From JAVBSN01 sp031556525 (GTDB taxonomy: Bacteria > Bacillota > Clostridia > Lachnospirales > Lachnospiraceae): a stretch of DNA of 14,194 nt. Below are positions 6,556 to 12,635 of this stretch, one piece after another. The stretch is taken from contig JAVBSS010000022.1 of assembly GCA_031556525.1 (NCBI GenBank), positions 1 through 14,194 on the forward strand. The letters run 5' to 3'. The notes below the pieces were generated by a model. The model ran no database searches. It saw nothing but the letters and a program-made list of their open reading frames with translations, and had not been told where the DNA came from. Every line of letters begins with the position of its first letter. Within the stretch, counting starts at the first letter, position 1. Both the position numbers and the translations under genes were made by a program.

Positions 6556-7116
6556 ACTGTTGGAAATCGCTTCTTCTAATTCCTTTGTACCCATACCTAT
6601 ATATCGTTGTGTAACCACTACACTGGAATGTTGCAACAAGGTTCTTACCAACTCTATATTAAAATCATTTTCTTTGTATATTCTTGTGGCAAAACCTTTT
6701 CTGAAGCTATGAGAACCAATACCCTCAAGACCAAGAAACTCACAAGTCACCTTTAGATGTTTTAATACTGCTCGCTCAGTAATGGGGAATAACCTAGCTG
6801 ATGGCGAGATTTCCATCTGATACGCATAATCACGTATGAATTGGTAAATCTCATTGGGAATTGTAAATGTTCGAGATTTTCCTGTCTTCTGCTCTTTGAT
6901 ATCTAGATGATATCGACTACCCTCTTTTACAAATGAACTCATTGTTAGTTTTAAAATATCACCAACTCTAAGACCTAAGTTATATTCAAGTACCAATATA
7001 GTCGCAATTCTTACATTAGCTTTATGATGAGTACCCTTATACTCAAATCCTTTTCTCATTGTATCTATTATAAGTCTATATGTATCATCATCAACTGCAC
7101 GAGTTGTTTTATTCAT
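6541..7116 (-). CDS. tyrosine recombinase, catalytic domain only
   Basis: 191 residues. All catalytic residues of the tyrosine recombinase/integrase family are visible: R50 (YNLGLRVGD), K77 (KEQKTGKSRTF), H136 and R139 (GSHSFRKGF), H163 (LLQHSS), and the nucleophile Y172 (VTQRYIG). The N-terminal SAM-like core-binding domain of phage integrases and XerC/D (~300 residues) is absent. The size is like FimB/FimE-type DNA inversion recombinases (~200 residues). The start ATG has an imperfect GGTAGGTG site. The stop overlaps the repeat-array frame, and a ~370-base upstream region holds several hairpins that could be its binding sites. Substrate unknown; cutting and rejoining activity is expected from the intact residues. 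Confidence 0.88.
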   Translation of the reverse strand: MNKTTRAVDDDTYRLIIDTMRKGFEYKGTHHKANVRIATILVLEYNLGLRVGDILKLTMSSFVKEGSRYHLDIKEQKTGKSRTFTIPNEIYQFIRDYAYQMEISPSARLFPITERAVLKHLKVTCEFLGLEGIGSHSFRKGFATRIYKENDFNIELVRTLLQHSSVVVTQRYIGMGTKELEEAISNSVFLI

Positions 7117-7485
7117 CTCATCACCTACCCTCTATATTAGAATCAAGAAATTAACACCCACCAAACCCTACAACAACGTTACTTAATAACTACAGAAAAC
7201 CACGAAGTTCCAATTACTACCCCCTATAAGTTCGTAAAATCAGTACCCACAAAGGTAAAGCCACCTTTTTAAAGGCTAGTTCCTAATTGCATACAATTAA
7301 GAACTTAAAAGCAACGCTGTATTTCGCCCAGTGTTGGCTTTTTAACCACAGTGGCACTAATTACCACCAAAGGGCTTAAAAGCCAACGTAGGGCAACGTA
7401 CGAAGCCAAACGACAAAGGCGCAAACAATTCATACCCTAAGCCACAAACCATTGTAAACATTGATAAATCCTACAATTGTGACTA
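7117..7485. other. hairpin-rich intergenic region between recombinase and resolvase-like gene
   Basis: No gene, but less AT-rich than its surroundings and dense in inverted repeats. AGTTCCTAATTG (7278-7289) / CAATTAAGAACT (7294-7305) pair over 12 positions with one mismatch and a 4-base loop. AAAAGCAACGCTG (7307-7319) pairs imperfectly with CAGTGTTGGCTTTT (7331-7344). GTTGGCTTTT (7333-7342) / AAAAGCCAAC (7378-7387) pair over 10. AAAGGT (7251-7256) / ACCTTT gives a small hairpin. GCAACGTA occurs near 7393, next to CCAACGTA. These could be recombinase sites, an RNA, or terminators; the competing pairings (7333-7342 is used twice) suggest alternative folds. Confidence 0.5.
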
Positions 7486-7950
7486 TTATTTACCTCTCTT
7501 TAAAATCCCATCTGATGCATAAACACTAGCCACTGCTCTGATTCCTAATATACCTATAGATTTCCCAATGTATATACCTGCATCTGTATTCTTAACCCTT
7601 AACTCATTCTGCATCACCCTTGCAGTTCTTTCTTCTAAAACCATCATTGATTTTAGCTGATTAATTATAGAACTCCTCCAATGCTTACCATTACCCACAT
7701 CTAAATATGATTGGTTGATAAACTTAACAGATACATCTCCATCTACTGCTATACACATGAATTTGTATAGCATATGTACTGACGTAAATACTTGAACATC
7801 CAAAAGATATACCACATCACCACTCTTCATACTGCTTACAAGTGTATCCACATTCCCAATCTCTATAATGCGATTATCGGATACTTTTTTTGTTCTCATA
7901 GCTGTCATCTCATTGCTACTTGCCATACTCGATACTAATCCCAAAACCAT
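7486..7950 (-). CDS. resolvase-like protein lacking visible catalytic residues (tentative)
   Basis: 154 residues, ATG at 7950 preceded by AAAGGAGG at a 7-base distance, a very strong ribosome site, so the gene is real. The stretch from GDVVYLLDVQVF through VKFINQSYLDVG to MVLEERTARVMQNEL has the spacing of the second half of a serine-recombinase (resolvase/invertase) catalytic domain, where families read GDxVVVxxLDRLGRS...FxSLxExIDT...AEFERxLIxERT. The arginines of the DRLGRS segment are absent, and I see no nucleophilic serine context (YxRxS) at the N-terminus. There is also no C-terminal helix-turn-helix of normal size. It may be an inactive relative with a structural or regulatory job beside the tyrosine recombinase, or the likeness may be accidental. 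Confidence 0.4.
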   Translation of the reverse strand: MVLGLVSSMASSNEMTAMRTKKVSDNRIIEIGNVDTLVSSMKSGDVVYLLDVQVFTSVHMLYKFMCIAVDGDVSVKFINQSYLDVGNGKHWRSSIINQLKSMMVLEERTARVMQNELRVKNTDAGIYIGKSIGILGIRAVASVYASDGILKRGK

Positions 7951-8306
7951 ATTAAAGCCTCCTTTTTTAATTAATTAACAAGTTACATTTGATATACAAA
8001 AATATGCCCATACCCAAATACAATGTAAAGTTCCTAAATATTGTGACAAGTTCCATTAGCAAAAAATAAGATACAAAACCTTAGTTCCATAAATCCTTAA
8101 AATACAAATTTTAAACTCGTGAAAAATGCCCAGTTTATAAGGTTTTTTCAATAAAAATTAACTGATACAAACTTAATTCCCTAAAATGACACTTTTTCTT
8201 GGCTACTTTTTGTGAATAAAATAACATATGTGGCTATAAAAGTTCGTAAAATATTTCAAAGCACCTCAAGCAAAATCTGCTATTATGATACCCAAATATA
8301 ATGCAT
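7951..8306. other. intergenic region with repeated AGTTC motifs
   Basis: No open frame worth calling. Several related motifs are spread here and in the gap after the resolvase-like gene: AAGTTCCTAAAT (~8030), AAGTTCCATTAG (~8050), AGTTCCATAAAT (~8084) and AAGTTCGTAAAAT (8240-8252). The last is repeated exactly at 7228-7240. Two copies of ATACCCA are at 8010-8016 and 8288-8294. Promoter boxes for the 7950 gene were not convincing. Confidence 0.4.
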
Positions 8307-8354
8307 AAAAAAATACCCATTACACATCAAGTCTAAGTTGCGTAATGAGTATTT
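8307..8354 (-). terminator. intrinsic terminator after the YD-repeat lipoprotein gene
   Basis: Minus-strand arms AAATACTCATTAC (8354-8342) and GTAATGGGTATTT (8323-8311) pair over 13 positions with one G-U and are followed by an uninterrupted T-tract to 8307. It sits ~40 bases after the lipoprotein stop. The G-U polarity supports minus-strand function. One ATACCCA heptamer (8313-8319) is in the stem. Confidence 0.85.
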
Positions 8355-8394
8355 ACAAAACACTATACTAATTAAATTTTATTATTAAATTACC

Positions 8395-9570
8395 TTAATT
8401 ACTGATATCATTAATTAAAAATGGATTGGAACGTATATCAAAATTCTCAAATGTTTTATATCCACATTGTTCCCATAAAAAAAAGTTTTGATAAATATCT
8501 TTATTTATTTCAACTACATATGTTTCATAACCAAGACCTCTATCTTCAAACATACATTGATACTTGTAATACCAATAACCCAAATACTTATCCCAATACT
8601 CTTTATCAATATAAAATTCTTTATACTCAATTTTCTCTTCTTGTTTATTATCATCTGTATACATCTTGATTAAATTACCATATTCATCGTACTCAAATCT
8701 CACTAGATAGCGACTTTTATCTTCGTCACGATTAGTATCTATTATATGTGATATAAGACCATTATCACCGTAAAAATAATTTTTCCCTTCTCTGCTTTCA
8801 ATCTTTCCATCTTCATTATAACTCATTTTCCCTTCACCATATGAAGTTATTAAACCTTGATCAGAATACAGAACTTCATACGTTTTTTCATTATAGTTAT
8901 AGTCTGTACAAACCATTTTTTCAAGTCTATTTTGGTCATCATAGTAGTATTTGTTTTCACTCTGAAAAGTAGTATCACCACCATTATAATGATTGCAAGA
9001 AATATCTGTAATATATCCATCCTCATTGGTAGAATAGTTCCAATATCTTGAGTATCCATCAATCATAATATTATTTTCAAATGTATATGCATAACCATCC
9101 TGAACTACTCTATACAAGTCACCATTTTGATAATATTCATAAGTTGTACTTTTATTATCTTCTATCATTTCAATCAATTGATAATCATCATTATATTTAT
9201 AATAATTTTCCTCCGAAGTAAAATAATCCCCATCGCTAGCCTCTTCTCTTTCCACATCTCTAATTGTTTCTAATAGTCCTCTGTCATCATACAAATATTC
9301 TACAGTATGCGTACCCTTACTGTCCTCATAATCCCAAGTCGACGTATATTGTACAGGTAAATATACTTGAATCTTTCCATCAACCTCTTTGAACTCAACG
9401 GTCTCTTTGGGTTCTTCTACTGTTGAATCTTCTAACTCTTCATTCTCTTTTTGTAAACTTGTCCTCTCTTCTCCTTTGTTGTTCTCTGGTTCTGAACTAC
9501 AGCCTGTAATACCCATTAACATTGCTACACACGTTATCATCGCTACTGTACTTCTTAAAAATTTCTTCAT
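8395..9570 (-). CDS. secreted lipoprotein with YD/RHS-like repeats
   Basis: 391 residues with GGAGG before the start. The N-terminus MKKFLRSTVAMITCVAMLMG is a signal peptide ending in the lipobox GITGC, so Cys24 should be lipidated and the protein anchored to the outer face of the membrane. After an acidic linker (residues ~27-60), the body holds irregular tyrosine/aspartate repeats of the YD type: EYLYDDRGLLETI, YYKYNDDYQLIEMI, KYYYDDQNRLEKM, VLYSDQGLITSYG, KMSYNEDGKIE, RFEYDEYGNLIKM. Such repeats build beta-strand curls as in RHS cores, but here there is no HINT domain or toxin tip. The last ~80 residues are aromatic-rich and unrecognised. It has its own terminator downstream, and a terminator-like hairpin lies just upstream of its ribosome site. 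A part in cell-surface interaction or RHS handling is possible but unproven. Confidence 0.75.
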   Translation of the reverse strand: MKKFLRSTVAMITCVAMLMGITGCSSEPENNKGEERTSLQKENEELEDSTVEEPKETVEFKEVDGKIQVYLPVQYTSTWDYEDSKGTHTVEYLYDDRGLLETIRDVEREEASDGDYFTSEENYYKYNDDYQLIEMIEDNKSTTYEYYQNGDLYRVVQDGYAYTFENNIMIDGYSRYWNYSTNEDGYITDISCNHYNGGDTTFQSENKYYYDDQNRLEKMVCTDYNYNEKTYEVLYSDQGLITSYGEGKMSYNEDGKIESREGKNYFYGDNGLISHIIDTNRDEDKSRYLVRFEYDEYGNLIKMYTDDNKQEEKIEYKEFYIDKEYWDKYLGYWYYKYQCMFEDRGLGYETYVVEINKDIYQNFFLWEQCGYKTFENFDIRSNPFLINDISN

Positions 9571-9606
9571 CTCTTCATCCTCCGCATTTTAATAAATCGA
9601 AGCGAT

Positions 9607-9654
9607 AAAAAAACTGCCATTATTCAACACAAATTTGTATCAAAATAATCGCAG
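9607..9654 (-). terminator. intrinsic terminator just upstream of the lipoprotein gene
   Basis: Minus-strand CTGC-ATTATT and AATAAT-GCAG arms, each interrupted by one opposed G, enclose the palindrome ACAAATTTGT and are followed by TTTTTTT. It ends only ~36 bases before the lipoprotein start, so it either ends an upstream RNA or acts as a leader attenuator for the lipoprotein gene. Confidence 0.6.
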
Positions 9655-9669
9655 TCATTATTAAACTCC

Positions 9670-9774
9670 GATTCTCACTGAAATACCCCAAGTGGCAGAG
9701 TTCATCTACCACCTAGGTACTTCTGTGAGAATCAAGAACAAGGTGTTAGTATGCGTCCACACCAACACCTTGTT
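9670..9774 (-). ncRNA. two strong hairpins upstream of the lipoprotein terminator (leader or small RNA)
   Basis: Hairpin 1 has perfect 11-bp arms AACAAGGTGTT (9774-9764, minus strand) and AACACCTTGTT (9747-9737). Hairpin 2 begins three bases later: GATTCTCAC...GTGAGAATC closing stem (9733-9725 / 9678-9670), then GAAGTACC/GGTATTTC, then AGGTGG/CCACTT and AGA/TCT around a 5-base loop. It is ~26 bp in all with only small bulges. Two G-U pairs in hairpin 2 are A-C on the other strand, which points to a minus-strand RNA. Hairpins 1, 2 and the 9607-9654 terminator follow one another toward the lipoprotein start. No known riboswitch is recognised. Confidence 0.4.
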
Positions 9775-9824
9775 ATATATTTTAAGGTTCAGAACAAATC
9801 ATTGAATACCCACTATATTAATAC

Positions 9825-9853
9825 TTGTAAACATAGATTGTCTAAAGTATAAT
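9825..9853 (+). promoter_or_regulatory. possible plus-strand promoter in a gene-free region
   Basis: TTGTAA (9825-9830), a 17-base spacer and a perfect TATAAT (9848-9853). Downstream there is no open frame. Instead there are hairpins: CAGG/CCTG near 9870-9881, GGTA/TACC near 9892-9906, and CTCGTTCTC / GGGAACGAG near 9915-9940, whose T-G pair fits plus-strand RNA. A small RNA starting near 9860 is possible. No U-rich terminator was found. Confidence 0.35.
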
Positions 9854-9945
9854 AAACGTGTGTGTATCGCAGGTTTATCCTGTATTGTTGTGGTAGCTAG
9901 ATTACCATTCCTTGCTCGTTCTCATTGGCGTGGGAACGAGTGGTA

Positions 9946-10329
9946 CACCATTTGTTTATGTTCTTGAATTCTCATTCATTATATTACCATACATAAACAT
10001 TGTGTACAAGTTAAAAAATCTATATTTCTACACCTATTAAAATCATATAAGTAATCTTATTTCAGAAACACTATCTCAGAAAAGTTATAAAATTATCAAG
10101 TATATTATCAAGGTAATTTATCATACCCAAAATTAAATACCCTTAACAATTTAAAAAAGTGTCAAATACCCATATCAGCCAATTGTCGCTTAAAACAAGT
10201 AAACAACTAAAATACCAAGAAATATTAAGACACTTAAATCTATCTACTACTTTCAAATACTTATTAAGTCCTATACTCACTTAGCCTATCCATAAGCTTT
10301 ACTTAATATATACTATAGTGTTGTATATT
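9946..10329. other. AT-rich gene-free stretch
   Basis: No gene seen on either strand. Contents: GTTTATGT / ACATAAAC inverted pair near 9954-9998, AAGTGTC / GACACTT pair around 10158-10235, and ATACCCA heptamers at 10124-10130 and 10167-10173, with an ATACCCT near 10138. Otherwise low-complexity A/T-rich sequence leading to the hairpin-dense region that begins near 10330. Confidence 0.5.
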
Positions 10330-10830
10330 ATATCTGCCTAGAGATTTGAGCTAGGAAATTTAGGCATAGTTCTCCTTACGGAAAAAATGAACCATGCCTT
10401 AACCAAAACTAATCTTATGACAGTTTCAAACTGCCTGTCGACCGTCGCTGAGGTTTCTTCGGCTTGTCTGATAGGCGTATCATTGCAGATACGCACTAGA
10501 GGATTACTGCATGTCCAACACCACCAACATTCTCTAGCATCTCTCAAAGCGTTGCCCCCTGACCCTTTATATTTTACTTGGTTTTACGTCACCCACACCA
10601 ATGACGACAGAATGTGCCAGACAAAAACACATATCATCTGCCGAGTGAATTTACTATTTAAGCTTCACCAGACTGCGAGTATTTTTCAAGTGGTCTTACG
10701 CTGTCCCCACTCTCTCTATTCACTTGTATATAGTGGAATAACTCTAAAAAAGGACATAGTTATTGCCTACACACAGCGTGAATTTATCTGGCGATATTAT
10801 AAATTAATATGCATAACGGCTTGTTATAAT
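10330..10830. ncRNA. candidate large structured RNA, ~500 nt, type unknown
   Basis: This stretch is less AT-rich than its flanks and packed with local inverted repeats. These are: TGCCTA 10335/TAGGCA 10361; AGGCAT-GTTC 10362/GAAC-ATGCCT 10389; GCTGAGG 10447/CTTCGGC 10457; GCGTATC 10475/GATACGC 10488 (6-base loop); CTAGAG 10496/CTCTAG 10532; GTGAA 10645/TTCAC 10664; AATAACT 10737/AGTTATT 10758; AATTTAT 10781/ATAAATT 10799. Open frames here have no ribosome sites and improbable protein content. Wobble pairs disagree about strand (10447 favours plus, 10362/10389 favours minus). I do not find the hallmarks of tmRNA, RNase P, 6S, SRP or a group II domain V. Large ornate RNAs such as ROOL, GOLLD or OLE have this size and look, but I cannot match one from memory. 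Confidence 0.45.
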
Positions 10831-11124
10831 TAAAACATAGATTATTAATGTAAATTTATTAGGATATCCACCCAAACCTCGTAACGAAATCTTGTCTTAC
10901 AATTTTTAACTTTTTGCTAAACCCCTTGATTTTACTGCATTTCTAAGAAAAATTAGCACGTGTGTTCTGTGGAAGAATCAATTTATTGTATTCTTTAAAA
11001 ACCTAGTAAAATCAAGGGTTACACGTACATTTGCAAATTAGTTGTCCGACATAACGAGTGATTATAGTTAAAAATAAATACTTGCTATACAATTCATCTA
11101 TTTAAATCCATCATCAACTTTTTA
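10831..11124. repeat. gene-free gap containing a ~100-bp inverted-repeat element
   Basis: AACCCCTTGATTTTACT (10920-10936) and AGTAAAATCAAGGGTT (11005-11020) are inverted copies of each other (one extra C in the left arm), separated by 68 bases. The element could be a miniature mobile element or a long hairpin. I see no target duplication (TTGCTA before, ACACGT after) and no second copy in the window. The rest of the gap to the methyltransferase stop at 11125 is featureless. Confidence 0.55.
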
Positions 11125-12084
11125 CTATCTGTATGTTTTTATGTCATCTTCTCCAAACTTGTTTTTATGTATCATCTTGAAATTAAAAATTAATTGTTCA
11201 CGACGTCTCTTGTCAGGCATTTTAGCAGTAGCCTCGAACTCTAACATATAATGTCTGTTCGAACGATACAGTTTACGCAACTCTCCTTTTGCCTTTGATG
11301 ATAGTGCAAACTTACCTTTGTGTGCCTTCAGCATTTTGGATAAATCTCGATGGTCTTCATCTGAAAATATATTCTTGTAATATTTCTCAGTACCCAGATA
11401 AGGGCAATCAGCATATATAAAAATGTTGGGCTTGTTAAACTGTTCTAAAACCCTTCTAAAATCTCTATTAAGGATTTCAACAGTTTGCAATCTCTTTGAT
11501 AATGCTAATACCATCTTCATATCTTTTTGAAATCGCATTGCATAATTATCACTCGTTGTAGAGTTTTTAAATGTCGTAAAATCATTGCTACCTCTGTACG
11601 TACAAAACCTCAAAAAGTAATATTCTACTGCCCTTTGTAATTTTGTCTCAAAAGTATTATTCCTAATATCATCCCTAAATTTTTCAAATAAAACTTCTGA
11701 ATACGGAATCTTCAACAATTCTTTAACAAACTCATCAGGCTTAGTATTTATAACTTCGTATAAGTTGGTTAGATTACCATCAATATCATTAACTACAACC
11801 TTTGTGTCATAAGGCAAGTAACAAATCATTGCCAAACTTCCACAGAACACATCAACGAAAACATCACACTCCGACTGCCGAAATGCCTCAACAACTTCTC
11901 TTCCTATTCTCAGTGGCTTCTTACCTATGTAAGGAAATAATGTTTTTATTTTCTCATTATTATCTCTAACTAGTGCCTCACCTATTGCTAAGCGTATAGC
12001 ATGTGACAGATTATCGGTTTCATAAATCTCCTTCAATTTTTCGAGTACCTCATCATCTTCTCTAATACTTATCTTACTCAACAT
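11125..12084 (-). CDS. D12-class DNA adenine N6-methyltransferase with ribbon-helix-helix N-terminus
   Basis: 319 residues from the start at 12084, supported by AAAGGAGG 5 bases upstream. The frame is open for 28 more codons but without such a site. Residues 1-40 (SIREDDEVLEKLKEIYETDN, then LSHAIRLAIGEAL) look like a ribbon-helix-helix DNA-binding unit. Residues ~50-319 are a Dam/D12 methyltransferase: motif I FVDVFCGSLA at 77-85, VVNDIDGNLTNLYEVI after it, a variable target-recognition region ~110-195, then FIYADCPYLGTEKYY. Motif IV is normally DPPY; here it is DCPY (226-229), and the broken copy at the other end has the same change, so it is likely tolerated. It methylates adenine in an unknown site. 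There is no matching restriction gene in view. It is separated from the DNase cassette by a terminator and probably has its own promoter in the shared leader. Confidence 0.88.
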   Translation of the reverse strand: MLSKISIREDDEVLEKLKEIYETDNLSHAIRLAIGEALVRDNNEKIKTLFPYIGKKPLRIGREVVEAFRQSECDVFVDVFCGSLAMICYLPYDTKVVVNDIDGNLTNLYEVINTKPDEFVKELLKIPYSEVLFEKFRDDIRNNTFETKLQRAVEYYFLRFCTYRGSNDFTTFKNSTTSDNYAMRFQKDMKMVLALSKRLQTVEILNRDFRRVLEQFNKPNIFIYADCPYLGTEKYYKNIFSDEDHRDLSKMLKAHKGKFALSSKAKGELRKLYRSNRHYMLEFEATAKMPDKRRREQLIFNFKMIHKNKFGEDDIKTYR

Positions 12085-12326
12085 AAACTCCTCCTTTAAA
12101 ACGGAGTCTCTTCTAGAGAAAAGGTTCAAATGAGTAAAAAAACTAATATCAACCATTTTTTCACCCATCTCCCCTACTTCTCACAAAAAGACAGACCGAT
12201 ACTTAAAACTTTTAAAAGAGTAGGTTCATCTCGACTAATTCAAATATCACTTGGAGATTTTCTGCACGAAAAAAAGAGAACCTCTGCAACATAGATTTTT
12301 CATCTATGTTGCAAAAGTTCTCTTCA
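11828..12326. repeat. ~500-bp direct repeat, copy B
   Basis: This is the counterpart of 895-1398. The leader palindrome CTTTTAAAAG is at 12209-12218. Identity is highest over the methyltransferase start region (about codons 1-85) and the leader, and drops sharply in the target-recognition part of the gene. Confidence 0.8.
12268..12322 (-). terminator. intrinsic terminator after the colicin-type DNase cassette
   Basis: Minus-strand GAGAAC - GCAACATAGAT ... ATCTATGTTGC - GTTCTC, with a short A-rich loop and four-base internal bulges, followed by seven T. It is close in sequence to the terminator at 1342-1394. Confidence 0.88.
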
Positions 12327-12426
12327 TAGTTTTTTATATTTACTACAACTCTTCATCTGTAATTATAAATTATACATATACTTAACCATATAACCTATAC
12401 AATCAATACCCACAACAACTCTTAGT

Positions 12427-12624
12427 TTATAAATAAATTGGTTTATATGCTAGTGCAATATCAACTATTTCTTCTGGTGTTTTTTCGTCAAAATATATCA
12501 AATCACTAACATCTGGATAAACCACATTCTTTTCTAAAAGTGAAATCATGGCATCTATTTCCTTTTCGTTACCTTCACAATTTTTAATTTTTCGTACTAT
12601 TTCAATTAATTCTTCTCGTTTCAT
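12427..12624 (-). CDS. Im7/Im9-like immunity protein for a colicin-type DNase
   Basis: 65 residues, ATG preceded by AGGAGGAGGT, starting 11 bases after the DNase stop. It reads EELIEIVRKIKNCEGNEKEI, then MISLLEKNVVYPDVSDLIYF, then TPEEIVDIALAYK. This parallels the four-helix E-colicin immunity proteins, whose hallmark is ...EHPSGSDLIYYP.... The Asp and first Tyr of the SDLIYY segment that bind the DNase are kept, and the second Tyr is Phe. It is shorter than Im9 (86 residues) at both ends. Its gene pairing with a colicin-E-type DNase makes the function nearly certain: binding and blocking the nuclease in the cytoplasm of the producer. Confidence 0.9.
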   Translation of the reverse strand: MKREELIEIVRKIKNCEGNEKEIDAMISLLEKNVVYPDVSDLIYFDEKTPEEIVDIALAYKPIYL

Positions 12625-12635
12625 TTTACCTCCTC

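Noticed and set aside
7307..7387. Integron attC sites
   Set aside because: Arms do not fit the RYYYAAC/GTTRRRY consensus, and the recombinase lacks integron-integrase features visible to me.
10330..10830. Group II intron remnant
   Set aside because: No convincing GUGYG start, no domain V pattern and no reverse transcriptase nearby.
10387..10833. 148-codon open frame on the plus strand and a 69-codon one on the minus strand at 10338-10547
   Set aside because: No ribosome sites, improbable residue content, and both run through strong inverted repeats; better explained as structured noncoding DNA.
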